Assembly (NCBI RefSeq): GCF_003014655.1
Contig: NZ_PYAT01000005.1
Location: 62,001-126,000, forward strand
DNA from: Planomicrobium soli
GTDB lineage: Bacteria; Bacillota; Bacilli; Bacillales_A; Planococcaceae
Direction of reading: 5' to 3'
DNA length: 64,000 nucleotides
Made by a program: the position numbers and the translations under genes. This document shows, one piece after another, positions 1-8,102 of the stretch. Under the pieces are notes generated by a model that did not search any database, had not been told where the DNA came from, and saw only the letters and a program-made list of their open reading frames with translations. Position 1 is the first letter of the stretch. The number at the start of each line of letters is the position of its first letter.

Positions 1-111
1 GATGCTGTTAACAAATAGGGGTTTGACCGGCAACGTGACTTTAACGCTATTTTCGGTTGTCCGCTCATACTTCATCTCTAAAAATTCATCAAATGGCTGG
101 CGGATAAACAA
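1..111 (-). CDS. PaaI-type hotdog thioesterase (N-terminal fragment, cut by window edge)
   Basis: Only the first 37 codons are in the window; the gene runs off the left edge. It begins at TTG (109-111) preceded by a strong AAAGGAGGG ribosome binding site six bases upstream, which decides the start although TTG is rare. The peptide opens MFIRQPFDEFLEMKYERT and continues with a beta strand rich in V, T and L. This resembles the N-terminus of the small PaaI/YbgC-like acyl-CoA thioesterases, where a 'PFxxFLGM' helix precedes the hotdog strands. The diagnostic HGG motif would lie outside the window, so the family call is an inference from about 35 residues. Confidence 0.5.
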   Translation of the reverse strand, partial: MFIRQPFDEFLEMKYERTTENSVKVTLPVKPLFVNSI

Positions 112-254
112 AGCGTTCCCTCCTTTAACAAATCGACTCTCTTTGTTTTATTCGTCTCAGGCTTGGAAAAATCCTTTTTTACTATAAGAAATGCCACGTC
201 TCTGTGATTGTTCGTTATAATGGTCAAAGGATAATGAAAGGGTTGGGTAAAGCA

Positions 255-605
255 ATGAAAGAAATCTTGAATAATGAAATGCCACCAAAAACGTGCAGCA
301 TTGAGCGGTTGGTTACTAATAAAAAAGACGTGAAAAAAGTATTGGGGGGCGAAAAAACAGCGACCCGCCGCAACGGCCGATACGTGGACATCGGGGAAAT
401 CATGGTTCTCGAAGGCCGTAAATTCAAAGTGGAGCAAGTTTACAGGCAAACTCTCGGCGAATTGACGGATGAAATGGCAAAACAAGAGGGCTATGACAGC
501 GTTGAAGCTTATAAGCAAACAATTTTGTCGTTTCATCCAGGCATGCCATGGACACCGGATATGAAGGTGTGGGTCCATGAATTTAGCCAGGTATCTGAGG
601 GCTAA
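255..605 (+). CDS. ASCH-domain protein
   Basis: About 116 residues. The segment GEKTATRRNGRYVDIGEI followed by a hydrophobic beta strand and an acidic helix fits the ASCH fold, a small beta-barrel related to PUA domains and thought to bind RNA or nucleotides. The conserved K-T-x-T-x-R element of the family is seen as GEKTATRR, and the protein ends with a W-V-H-E-F strand. The frame is open upstream to ATGs at 204 and 234. I prefer ATG 255 because an AAAGGG lies 12 bases before it, while the ATG at 234 has its AAAGG too close. It is followed after three bases by a membrane protein gene, so the two may be co-transcribed. Substrate unknown. Confidence 0.6.
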   Translation: MKEILNNEMPPKTCSIERLVTNKKDVKKVLGGEKTATRRNGRYVDIGEIMVLEGRKFKVEQVYRQTLGELTDEMAKQEGYDSVEAYKQTILSFHPGMPWTPDMKVWVHEFSQVSEG

Positions 606-608
606 AAG

Positions 609-1040
609 ATGTACTCTATTCTGCTGTATGCCCATATTATGAGCGCGATTTTATCAATTGGCCCGTTTTTTGTGCTAGTTCCGCTGGTAAAGCGGATGGA
701 GGCGGCAGAGGGGGCAGTTTTGCAATCGCAAATCGCCACATTTAAGTCGGCCACTCGCCTTGTTAAACATGCCGGACACGTTTTAGTGGCCAGCGGAGCT
801 TTGCTCATTTGGCAAAGTGCCTGGCAATGGTCAACGTCTTGGGTGGCATTGACGCTTGGAGTCATGGTGGGGTCGATTTTTTTCTTGGCCCGTGCCTTTA
901 CGCCCGTGTTGCGGAAGTTTGATGAACCAGAAGCCAATCAAGCAGCGCTCATCAAAAAACTGAATCAGTCCTTATGGATCTATATTTTTCTCCTGTTGCT
1001 GATGCTTTGGTTCATGGTGGATAAACCGATGTTATGGTAA
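609..1040 (+). CDS. small integral membrane protein, four TM helices (DUF2269-like)
   Basis: 143 residues with four hydrophobic segments (about 5-27, 53-71, 78-95 and 122-140), separated by a basic/acidic loop KRMEAAEG and an amphipathic stretch near residue 100. There is no signal peptide beyond the first helix. Layout and length resemble DUF2269-type integral membrane proteins of Bacilli, whose role is unknown. It starts three bases after the ASCH gene and probably shares its transcript. A strong bidirectional terminator follows. The existence of the gene is well supported; its function is not. Confidence 0.65.
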   Translation: MYSILLYAHIMSAILSIGPFFVLVPLVKRMEAAEGAVLQSQIATFKSATRLVKHAGHVLVASGALLIWQSAWQWSTSWVALTLGVMVGSIFFLARAFTPVLRKFDEPEANQAALIKKLNQSLWIYIFLLLLMLWFMVDKPMLW

Positions 1041-1043
1041 CCA

Positions 1044-1089
1044 AAAAAGCTGATGTTCCGCGTTGTTGAGTGCGGAACATCAGCTTTTT
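1044..1089. terminator. bidirectional rho-independent terminator
   Basis: A perfect 18-bp stem (1044-1061 with 1072-1089) and a 10-base loop, flanked by an A-run on the left and a T-run on the right. It can therefore end both the membrane protein gene on the + strand and the sugar ABC operon on the - strand. Confidence 0.9.
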
Positions 1090-1091
1090 AT

Positions 1092-1901
1092 TTAGCCTTT
1101 TACTGCACCAGCGGTTATGCCGGCAACAAAGAATCGTTGAAGGAAGACGTACGCCACGACCATCGGAGCCGAAGCGATGATAACTCCTGTAAAAAGCATC
1201 GGATAATTGGTGGCGTATTGCCCTTGGAATTCAAGCAAAGCAAGAGGCAATGTTTTATACGCGTTGTCTGTGATGAACAAAAGCGGATACAGCAAATCAT
1301 TCCAGTGCATTACGAACAGGAAGATAGCGGTAGCCGACAATGAGGGCAAAGACAGCGGAATAACGATAGTGGTGAACACTTTCCAATTTCCCGCCCCATC
1401 CATTGTGGAAGCTTCGAATAGTTCTTTTGGCAAGGTCTTCATGAAGCCGGTCAAAATAAAAACTGCAATTGGCAATGTTGATGAGATATTAACAAGAATC
1501 AGTCCGACCAAACTGTTCGTCAAATTCAAGTCAAGCATCAAGGAGTAAAGCGGAACCATGCTCACTTGTGCCGGCACCATCATTCCAATTGTGAACAGGA
1601 GGAATAATAGGTTGCCAATCCAATTATTGAGTCGAGTAATACCGTATGCAACCATCGATGCGAAAAGTAAAGTGAGCGAAACGGAAAACAGTGTGACGAC
1701 AGCACTGTTCATAAAATAACCGGCCATCGTCTGTTCTTGGAAAATATTCACGTAATTACTGAATTGCAGCCCGCCTTCTGGAATGCCTAGTGGGTTGGCG
1801 AACGTTTGCTGAAGCGTTTTAACAGAAGTCAGCACAACGACCAGCAATGGAATTAAGATCAACAATGCATAGACAGCAAGAGCGGATTTTCGAAAAATCA
1901 C
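1092..1901 (-). CDS. carbohydrate ABC transporter permease, MalG/CUT1 type
   Basis: 269 residues, an inner-membrane permease subunit of a sugar importer. It has six predicted membrane helices and the EAA loop (about residues 163-182: EASTMDGAGNWKVFTTIVIP) that docks the ATPase, with the CUT1-type A-x-x-D-G-A-x-x-W. Translation starts at GTG (1899-1901), eight bases after AAAGGAGG; the out-of-frame ATG overlapping it is ignored. It is the last gene of a three-gene operon (binding protein, MalF-like, MalG-like), 18 bases after its partner. No ATPase is encoded nearby, which is common for CUT1 systems in Bacilli that share an MsmX-like ATPase. The sugar cannot be read from the sequence. Confidence 0.92.
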   Translation of the reverse strand: MIFRKSALAVYALLILIPLLVVVLTSVKTLQQTFANPLGIPEGGLQFSNYVNIFQEQTMAGYFMNSAVVTLFSVSLTLLFASMVAYGITRLNNWIGNLLFLLFTIGMMVPAQVSMVPLYSLMLDLNLTNSLVGLILVNISSTLPIAVFILTGFMKTLPKELFEASTMDGAGNWKVFTTIVIPLSLPSLSATAIFLFVMHWNDLLYPLLFITDNAYKTLPLALLEFQGQYATNYPMLFTGVIIASAPMVVAYVFLQRFFVAGITAGAVKG

Positions 1902-1919
1902 ATTGTTGTCCTCCTTTCA

Positions 1920-2795
1920 TTAATAAGATATACGGTCCGATCGCAGTGCCTTGAATTGCAAGTACGTAATGATGGCGATAATGACCATGAATATAACAGA
2001 AATAGCGCTTGCATAACCGAATTGGAAACTTCTAAAGGCCACTTTGTAAATGTACGTAGCGATAATTTCCGTTGAGTTGTTGGGACCTCCGCGAGTCATG
2101 GCAAAGACTAGATCAAAGGCTTTGAACGATTGAATGGTCGTATAGGCCACAACTATCGTAGCGGAAGGGGCAAGCAACGGCCATGTAACTTTAGTAAATG
2201 TCTGCCATTTGCTTGCTCCTTCGATTTTCGCTACTTCGTACAAGTCTTGCGGTATGGCTTGCAGCCCGGCTACAAAGATGATGAGCATTTGTCCAGCATG
2301 GAACCACACCTGGGTGATCGCCAGCGAATAAATGGCTAAGTTGGCATCTCCAAGCCAGTTTTGCGTCAAGAAACCAAGACCAATCAACTCCAGAAGTTGA
2401 TTTAAGATTCCTAGCGATGGGTCATAGATAAACGACCAGATAAATGCGACCGAAACAGACGATAAGATTGTCGGGAAAAAGTACAGTGCCCGCAGAAAAA
2501 TAGTCGTCTTCGTATTCTTCAGCACAATCAGCGCAAAGGCTAAAGCGACAAGCGTCTGGAAGATCACTACAACCAACATGAATTTCAAGTTATTGCCGAT
2601 GGTCTTCAAGAAAATCGAATCTCCGGTAAACGCACGACTGTAGTTATCCAACCCAACAAACTGGAAGGACGGGCTGAACCCGTCCCAGTCAGTAAGTGAA
2701 TAAAACAGCGCGCTTACGGTTGGATAAAGAAAGAAAATGCTATATAAGATGAACCCTGGTATAAAAAACATATAAATGGATTTTGAAATTTTCAT
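1920..2795 (-). CDS. carbohydrate ABC transporter permease, MalF/UgpA CUT1 type
   Basis: 291 residues with an N-terminal cytoplasmic stub, first helix FFIPGFILYSIFFLYP, and six predicted membrane helices. The EAA motif lies at about residues 187-206 (YEVAKIEGASKWQTFTKVTW). It would form the heterodimeric membrane channel with the MalG-like protein encoded downstream. The start codon lies four bases after the stop of the binding-protein gene, so translation is probably coupled; an AGGGAA site sits inside the end of that gene. There is no MalF-specific large periplasmic loop, so it is closer to the compact UgpA/LacF form. Confidence 0.92.
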   Translation of the reverse strand: MKISKSIYMFFIPGFILYSIFFLYPTVSALFYSLTDWDGFSPSFQFVGLDNYSRAFTGDSIFLKTIGNNLKFMLVVVIFQTLVALAFALIVLKNTKTTIFLRALYFFPTILSSVSVAFIWSFIYDPSLGILNQLLELIGLGFLTQNWLGDANLAIYSLAITQVWFHAGQMLIIFVAGLQAIPQDLYEVAKIEGASKWQTFTKVTWPLLAPSATIVVAYTTIQSFKAFDLVFAMTRGGPNNSTEIIATYIYKVAFRSFQFGYASAISVIFMVIIAIITYLQFKALRSDRISY

Positions 2796-2799
2796 GCAA

Positions 2800-4059
2800 T
2801 CATTCCCTGTTTTCGTCTACGATTTTCTGGGCAGCCTCTGCTGCATCCATTGGCTCTGCTCCACCCAATACGTCTTCAATCGAGCTAAGTACAGCATCTT
2901 CGACTTGAGCATTTGTAATTAAAAAGCGTGGTTGGAATCTTGTTGTTTTATCCGTGATCCAGTACGCCGTATTTTTAAGTACTTCAGATTCGTATTTAAC
3001 ATCTTTGACTGTTAAATGCTGGCCGGTTTCATTTGCGTATTTTGCAGCGTTCTCTGGCTGGCTAACAAAATCAATGAATTTTTTCGCTTGTTCTTTTTTC
3101 TCGGAATTGCTGTTCACAGCAAGCATGAATGTTGCTGTGTTGATGCCCTCATATTGGGCTTCACTTTCTTCAACGGTGATAGGAGCTAACAGATCCAACT
3201 GAAGGTCAGGATTTAATCCGATAAGAGAAGCCATGTGGTAAGACCCAGTAGCAAGCATCGCTGCTTCTTCGCTGGCGACCATCTGCATCGCTGAGTCTTG
3301 GTTTGTCCCAAGCGCATTTTTTTGAATATAACCTTTTTGTTCAAGCAACTGGAAATCTTCTAGCGTTTTGACCCACCACTCATTGGTCAGTTTTTCTTCG
3401 CCGCTTTGCAACTTGGCGAAAATATCTTCATCAGGTGCATTATTCATCATCATACTGTTCATAAACTGGTTTGGTCCAATGTCTGCTCCTGGGAAAGCGA
3501 TCGGCGTAATGCCGTTTTCGAGCAAAGTGTCGCAAAGTGCTTGGAATTCTTCCCAGCTTTTCGGAACTTCTAAGCCGAGTTCATCGAACATTCCTTTATT
3601 GTAAATTGGCATATTAAATACAAGCTGATATGGAAGGGCCAGCTGTTTGCCGTCTTTTTGTCCGACAGTAATTAAGTTTTCGTCAAAATTAGAAACAAAC
3701 TCTTCTCCGCTCAAATCTTCAAATACGCCTGCTTTTTGAAGTGATTCAAATTGCGCGCCAGGAAATGATGTGAACACATCTCCGGTCGAACCTTCCTGCA
3801 GCATCCGCTGAGCAGTTGCCATATATTGATCAGAAGGATAAATAGTCATTTCGACAGTGATGTCTGGATTCGCTTTTTCAAACTCTGCAATGATTCCATC
3901 CAATACGGCTTTGTCTTCCCCGCGCCAGTGCATAAAGTTAATTTGCGTTGTTGACCCACCCTCACTGTTGTTGTTACTGGTGCTTTCACCGGCACATCCG
4001 GAAAGAATCAACAGCACGGATAAGAGTACAAGCACTACAGAAGAATACTTTCTTTTCAT
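2800..4059 (-). CDS. extracellular sugar-binding lipoprotein (ABC solute-binding protein family 1)
   Basis: 419 residues. An N-terminal lipoprotein signal has lipobox LSGC with Cys at residue 22, followed by a Ser/Asn-rich linker. The mature part starts with a beta strand INFMHWRGEDKAVLDGII, typical of family-1 solute-binding proteins (MalE/UgpB class). Aromatic residues late in the protein (AYWITDKTTRFQ) could stack on sugar rings. It is the first gene of the operon and precedes both permease genes. The RBS is AGGAGGAAC just upstream. Substrate not identifiable; CUT1 relatives take up oligosaccharides or glycerol phosphate. Confidence 0.92.
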   Translation of the reverse strand: MKRKYSSVVLVLLSVLLILSGCAGESTSNNNSEGGSTTQINFMHWRGEDKAVLDGIIAEFEKANPDITVEMTIYPSDQYMATAQRMLQEGSTGDVFTSFPGAQFESLQKAGVFEDLSGEEFVSNFDENLITVGQKDGKQLALPYQLVFNMPIYNKGMFDELGLEVPKSWEEFQALCDTLLENGITPIAFPGADIGPNQFMNSMMMNNAPDEDIFAKLQSGEEKLTNEWWVKTLEDFQLLEQKGYIQKNALGTNQDSAMQMVASEEAAMLATGSYHMASLIGLNPDLQLDLLAPITVEESEAQYEGINTATFMLAVNSNSEKKEQAKKFIDFVSQPENAAKYANETGQHLTVKDVKYESEVLKNTAYWITDKTTRFQPRFLITNAQVEDAVLSSIEDVLGGAEPMDAAEAAQKIVDENRE

Positions 4060-4102
4060 CTTTGTTCCTCCTCGTCTTTTTATGAAACTTCCCCTCCCAA
4101 CT

Positions 4103-4132
4103 AGAATACCTTAAAGGTACACATAAAGACAA
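4103..4132 (-). promoter_or_regulatory. candidate promoter and operator of the sugar ABC operon
   Basis: On the - strand TTGTCT (4127-4132) and TATTCT (4103-4108) are separated by 18 bases, a plausible sigma-A promoter. A perfect 6-1-6 palindrome, TACCTTAAAGGTA (4107-4119 read on +), overlaps the -10 box and spacer, the position of a repressor site. No regulator gene for it is adjacent. Confidence 0.45.
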
Positions 4133-4159
4133 AATTATCGAATAACTGAATTAATTCTG

Positions 4160-4188
4160 TTGACAACCAGCAGGATATCAAATAAGAT
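4160..4188 (+). promoter_or_regulatory. candidate promoter of trpEG leader
   Basis: TTGACA (4160-4165), a 17-base spacer and TAAGAT (4183-4188) form a good sigma-A promoter. It is placed about 80-90 bases ahead of the first recognisable T-box element. Confidence 0.6.
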
Positions 4189-4274
4189 GGATTCAACCTT
4201 TTTGGACGGATGGTAGAAGGTGCCGGGAGCGGCATCGCCAAAGTCTAGTTGAGTTGAGCATAGCTGAGCAAATC

Positions 4275-4517
4275 GCTGAATAAGAAGAGTAGCGCATCAT
4301 CAACCTCTAGAGAGAGCCAGTGGCAGGTGGAAACTGGCGAGGAATATGCGTGAATGGACTTATGAGAGATTCCGTGAACTTTTATTAGCGGAATCCGTTG
4401 CCCCGCGTTACTGGGGATTAAGGGAAAGCTATTTTAGCTTTAACGTGAGGTGGTACCGCGGTCATATCCGTCCTCTGCAAGGAATGTTTCTGTTCCTGGC
4501 AGGGGACTTTTTTATTG
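4275..4517 (+). promoter_or_regulatory. tryptophan T-box riboswitch (leader of trpEG)
   Basis: Recognisable T-box elements in order are the AAGAGTAG element (about 4284-4292), the AGAGAGCCAGTGG...AAACTGGC distal stem I (about 4310-4337), a specifier loop GTGAATGGACTT with codon TGG at 4355-4357, and the T-box bulge sequence AGGTGGTACCGCG at 4448-4460. A terminator stem (4470-4484 with 4493-4507) followed by TTTTTTATT ends the leader, and the T-box sequence would pair with part of it in the antiterminator. Uncharged tRNA-Trp should therefore switch on trpEG. The specifier agrees with the anthranilate synthase genes downstream. Confidence 0.92.
4470..4516 (+). terminator. T-box intrinsic terminator
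   Basis: Stem 4470-4484 / 4493-4507, loop of eight bases, T-run from 4508. It is the conditional terminator of the T-box leader; the alternative fold involves AGGTGGTACCGCG just upstream. Confidence 0.85.
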
Positions 4518-4616
4518 TCCAGGTGCGTTTCGCAATTTGGCTGCAGCGGCAATATGGGCTAGCGCATATTGACTAAACGGCTGCTTCGGTTTTTAACTTA
4601 GAGGAGATGAGCAGAG

Positions 4617-5957
4617 ATGAAGATGAGGAAGATTAATGGAGATTCGCTAACACCGATTGCGGTGTTTAACCGGCTGACAGGGCCACGAAAATGTTTGTTG
4701 GAAAGTTCCTTAAAGACGACAGCTTCCGGACGGTATTCATTTATAGGAGCGGATCCTTCAAAAAGTTTCATCGGCAATGGGAATTCTTTAATTGAGATAG
4801 ACTACAGAACTGGCAGCGAAACAGAATTTGATGGAAAACCATTGGAACTGTTGAAAAGCAAAATGCCGGTATATGAAGCGGAGGTCGAAGGATTGCCGTT
4901 TACCGGCGGCGCTCTCGGCTATATTGGATACGACGCCATCCAAGCGTATGAACCTATCGACTCACCGAGGAAAAATAGCCTCCAAATGCCGGACTTGCAT
5001 TTGCATTTATACGAAACGCTTGTTGTATTCGATCATATGAAACATGATGTCACCATCATTTCCTTTGAAGACAAATTGGATCAAATCGAACAAGAACTGA
5101 GTTTGCCGGAACAAATGGAAGGAATTGATGACCAGCAGCCGCTGCAATTCCATTCAAAAACTGACGCAGCTATGTTTCGGTCCCAGGTAGAACAGGCGAA
5201 AGATCATATCCGCAAAGGCGATGTGTTTCAATTGGTGTTGTCACAGCGCTTGTCCGCCACTTATAAAGGGGACGCATTCACGTTGTACAGGAAACTGCGC
5301 AAACAAAACCCATCGCCTTATCAATTTTTTGTAGAATTTGATGATTACGCCATTGTTGGTGCATCTCCTGAAAGTTTATTGACCATACGAAACGGAGAGA
5401 TGGTAACCAATCCGATTGCCGGTACGCGCAAGCGCGGTAAAACGGAAGCGGAAGACAATATGTTGGCTGACGAACTGTCGAATGATGAAAAAGAACGGGC
5501 AGAACATCAAATGCTTGTCGACTTAAGCCGTAACGATGTCGGCCGGGTCGCTGAAATTGGCAGTGTCGCCATTCCAAAATACATGGTCATTGAAAAATAC
5601 CAGCACGTTATGCACTTAGTATCTGAAGTAACTGGCCAGTTGAATAAGACCATGCATCCGCTCGATGCATTGGTGTCTTGTTTGCCTGCAGGCACCGTCT
5701 CCGGGGCTCCAAAGGTCCGGGCGATGCAACTGATCCAGAAATTTGAAGAAGACCGGCGCGGGGTTTACGGAGGCGCTATCGGTTATCTTGGGTTCAATGG
5801 CAACTTGGATGTCGCATTGGCCATTAGAACGTTTGTAATGAAAGACGGCCAAGTGCACGTGCAGGCGGGAGCGGGCATTGTCTATGATTCTAATCCGCAG
5901 GCAGAATATGAAGAAACGCTTCATAAAGCGCGTTCATTAACGGAGGTGTTCGGATGA
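4617..5957 (+). CDS. trpE: anthranilate synthase component I
   Basis: 446 residues. It catalyses chorismate plus ammonia (delivered by TrpG) to anthranilate, the first step of tryptophan synthesis. The N-terminal LLES motif (residues 27-30) is the tryptophan feedback site of TrpE and argues against the paralogue PabB. The chorismate-binding domain carries NPIAGTRKRG, the catalytic AGTVSGAPK region and the C-terminal GAIGYLGFNG and QAGAGIVYDS motifs. It is slightly short for TrpE but complete. AGGAG lies 10 bases before the ATG. The gene follows a Trp T-box and overlaps trpG by four bases (ATGA), so the two subunits are translationally coupled. Confidence 0.96.
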   Translation: MKMRKINGDSLTPIAVFNRLTGPRKCLLESSLKTTASGRYSFIGADPSKSFIGNGNSLIEIDYRTGSETEFDGKPLELLKSKMPVYEAEVEGLPFTGGALGYIGYDAIQAYEPIDSPRKNSLQMPDLHLHLYETLVVFDHMKHDVTIISFEDKLDQIEQELSLPEQMEGIDDQQPLQFHSKTDAAMFRSQVEQAKDHIRKGDVFQLVLSQRLSATYKGDAFTLYRKLRKQNPSPYQFFVEFDDYAIVGASPESLLTIRNGEMVTNPIAGTRKRGKTEAEDNMLADELSNDEKERAEHQMLVDLSRNDVGRVAEIGSVAIPKYMVIEKYQHVMHLVSEVTGQLNKTMHPLDALVSCLPAGTVSGAPKVRAMQLIQKFEEDRRGVYGGAIGYLGFNGNLDVALAIRTFVMKDGQVHVQAGAGIVYDSNPQAEYEETLHKARSLTEVFG

Positions 5958-6544
5958 TTTTGCTAATCGATCATTACGATTCGTTTACGTATAACATTTA
6001 TCAAGCTGTTGCGGAGATGGGGCTGGAAGTAGAAGTGGTCCGCTATGACGCTTTGCCGGTGGAGGAACTTCTTGCGAAAAAGCCCGAAGCAATTATTTTA
6101 TCTCCTGGGCCCGGGCATCCTGACGCTTTGCCTGAATCAATCCGCCTTATCCAAGCAGCATACAAATCCATTCCGCTTCTCGGCATTTGTTTAGGGCATC
6201 AATTGCTGGGTGCGGCGTTTGGAGGGAATGTGGTGCAGGCTCCTGTTATCCGGCATGGCAAAGTGTCGCCTGTTACCCATCAAAACAAAGGCTTGTTTGC
6301 CGATTTGCCGGTTCCGTTGCCAGTAATGCGCTATCATTCACTTGTGCTTGAACCGGAAACCTTGCCAGACTGCTTTGAAGTTCAGGCTGTAGCATCAGAT
6401 GACAATTCCCTTATGGCTATTCAGCATTGCGATTATCCGGTGTTCGGTTTGCAATTTCACCCTGAATCGATCGGTACGCCGGATGGAGTGAAATTGTTAA
6501 AAAGCTTTGTTTCAGCACTGAAGCGGGAAGCCGGCGTAAAGTAA
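5954..6544 (+). CDS. trpG: anthranilate synthase component II, glutamine amidotransferase
   Basis: 196 residues, class I glutamine amidotransferase. The catalytic nucleophile is Cys79 in LLGICLGHQLLG, with His169 and Glu171 in QFHPES. It supplies ammonia to TrpE. PabA of Bacilli is nearly identical in family and can be amphibolic, so it may also serve 4-aminobenzoate synthesis, but its overlap with trpE and the Trp T-box point to tryptophan. None of trpDCFBA follows; a terminator ends the unit. The oxyanion segment SPGPGHP is intact. Confidence 0.95.
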   Translation: MILLIDHYDSFTYNIYQAVAEMGLEVEVVRYDALPVEELLAKKPEAIILSPGPGHPDALPESIRLIQAAYKSIPLLGICLGHQLLGAAFGGNVVQAPVIRHGKVSPVTHQNKGLFADLPVPLPVMRYHSLVLEPETLPDCFEVQAVASDDNSLMAIQHCDYPVFGLQFHPESIGTPDGVKLLKSFVSALKREAGVK

Positions 6545-6603
6545 GAAAATATGGGCCATGGAAGCATTTTGACCGTCTTAAAAGCAAATGGAATTCCTTG
6601 GTG

Positions 6604-6637
6604 AAACCTGACTCGCAAATACGAGTCAGGTTTTTTT
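6604..6637 (+). terminator. terminator of trpEG
   Basis: A 12-bp perfect stem (6604-6615 / 6622-6633) with a CAAATA loop and T-run. It closes the operon after trpG, which confirms that no further trp gene is in this unit. Confidence 0.9.
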
Positions 6638-6638
6638 A

Positions 6639-7493
6639 TCAGTCTCGGACAAGCGGCATTGTGCAGCAGCGGAAGGCACCGCCGGATTTAATGATTTCCG
6701 AAAAGTCGACTTCGATTATCTGGTAGCCACGTGACGCAAGCTGCCGGTTCACTCCGGCATTTTGCGGTTGGCTAAAAACACGCTTGTTTCCGATAGACAA
6801 GACATTCACACCAAGAGAAAATTGTTCTTCGCGGCTTACACGGATCAAATCGTAATGATCAGCAAGTTGATTGATGGTTTTAGAGCTTAAAGCTTCAGGG
6901 AAGATGAGGGCTTCTGTAGGAGACAGGATATTAAAGACACAATCCAAATGCAAGTACTCCTCGTTAAAAGGAATCGGCGTTATGTTATGGGTCGGCAAGT
7001 TCTGCTGCAATTCCTGAATGACCTGTTCGGAGGTCCTTGAACTGATGCCGACAAATAGTTTATTGTGATCAAGCAGCACATCGCCACCTTCCATTGGAGA
7101 ACCGGAAAGCCGTTCAAAAGGAATGCGGTTGTCTTCAAGCCAACCCTTCAATTTTTCTTCTTCGCCTTGCCGAATTTCTGAAGCCATTGCGCCAAGAAAG
7201 ATTTTTTGGCTGACTGTGAAGCTGATATCGCGAGTGAAAACTTGTTCAGGGAATTGAGGAGCCGGCTCCAATAATACGACATCAACCCCGTTTGCTTGCA
7301 GCGCTTCTACGAATGCAGAATGTTGAGACAGTGCTTTTTTTATGTCGATATTTTCATCTTTATAACTTTCTTGGACAGTATTAATCACTTCTTTGATTGC
7401 CATAAAACGGGGGGGACATAAAACAGCGCGACGTAAAGGGGCGTATTCGCTTTTGCATCTTGCCGGAAAAGATTCCTTTGTGTGAGCTGACAT
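6639..7493 (-). CDS. DDAH / amidinotransferase-family hydrolase
   Basis: 284 residues of the guanidino-group-modifying superfamily (dimethylarginine dimethylaminohydrolase, arginine deiminase). Visible motifs are VFTRDISF near the N-terminus, MEGGDVLL in the middle, HLDCVFNIL with the catalytic His, and the C-terminal GGAFRCCTMPL with the nucleophilic Cys (Cys276 by pattern; Cys277 adjacent). The expected reaction is hydrolysis of a methylated arginine or related guanidine to citrulline plus an amine. I start at ATG 7493 because GGAGG stands seven bases upstream; the frame is open further upstream without an RBS. Single gene, convergent with trpEG. The exact substrate is not resolved. Confidence 0.85.
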   Translation of the reverse strand: MSAHTKESFPARCKSEYAPLRRAVLCPPRFMAIKEVINTVQESYKDENIDIKKALSQHSAFVEALQANGVDVVLLEPAPQFPEQVFTRDISFTVSQKIFLGAMASEIRQGEEEKLKGWLEDNRIPFERLSGSPMEGGDVLLDHNKLFVGISSRTSEQVIQELQQNLPTHNITPIPFNEEYLHLDCVFNILSPTEALIFPEALSSKTINQLADHYDLIRVSREEQFSLGVNVLSIGNKRVFSQPQNAGVNRQLASRGYQIIEVDFSEIIKSGGAFRCCTMPLVRD

Positions 7494-7637
7494 TCGGTTT
7501 CCTCCAGTAGACAGAATTTGATAAAGTATTATTCCCGAATGCACAGTTAGATAAAACATGATTGTTAAAGCTTCGTTCACAAGTAGGAAAACACATGAGA
7601 GAATAGAGGAGGAAACAACAAGAAAGGTGGGGAAGAG

Positions 7638-8060
7638 ATGGAAATCAGAAAGCAGGAAGTTCAGGAAGACCGTGAATTTATCCGTTCAAAAGTGATTGAA
7701 CACAATATGGCCAGCTTGTCGGATGCGGTAAAATCACCAAAGGAACAAGTCAGTTTTATAGCGCGAAACGACAACGGTGAGATTATCGGAGGCGTTACCG
7801 GCACAAGTTATTGGCAGCATATGCATATCGACTTTTTATGGGTTGATAAAGCCGAAAGGGGAAAAGGGATTGCCAACCAATTGATGCAGCAAATGGAGGA
7901 TTATGCGCGTTCGCTCAACTGCCGTTTATTGGTTGTAGAAACTCTCAGCTTTCAAGCTCCAGGTTTTTATAAGAAACGGGGGTTCCGGGAATTCGGTGTA
8001 ATTGAAGACCATCCAGAAGGGCATAGTTTTCATTACTTCAAGAAATGGCTTAACAAGTAA
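7638..8060 (+). CDS. GNAT-family N-acetyltransferase
   Basis: 140 residues. The acetyl-CoA loop is seen as WVDKAERGKGIANQLMQQ (V-x-x-x-x-R-G-x-G-I/A), followed by strand LLVVETLSFQAPGFYKKRGFRE, the usual GNAT motif B with the catalytic-region Tyr. The RBS is AAGGTGG. It is divergent from the DDAH-like gene and ends at a terminator, so it is a single-gene unit. The substrate amine cannot be deduced. Confidence 0.85.
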   Translation: MEIRKQEVQEDREFIRSKVIEHNMASLSDAVKSPKEQVSFIARNDNGEIIGGVTGTSYWQHMHIDFLWVDKAERGKGIANQLMQQMEDYARSLNCRLLVVETLSFQAPGFYKKRGFREFGVIEDHPEGHSFHYFKKWLNK

Positions 8061-8065
8061 AAATA

Positions 8066-8102
8066 CAAAAAAAACGGACACCCTGAGGGTATCCGTTTTT
8101 TC
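8066..8102. terminator. terminator between GNAT gene and GIY-YIG gene
   Basis: A 14-bp stem with one mismatch (AAAAACGGACACCC / GGGTATCCGTTTTT) and a 3-base loop, with A- and T-runs on both sides. It can serve both converging genes. Confidence 0.85.

Noticed and set aside
78-635. 185-residue frame on the - strand
   Set aside because: Overlaps the ASCH gene entirely, has no RBS, and is rich in Cys/Phe/His, the pattern of a shadow frame.
602-937. 111-residue frame on the - strand
   Set aside because: Antisense to the four-helix membrane protein gene; no RBS and no recognisable domain.
4346-4576. 76-residue frame inside the trp leader
   Set aside because: It spans the T-box specifier and terminator; its sequence is explained by RNA structure. 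No RBS for a leader peptide.
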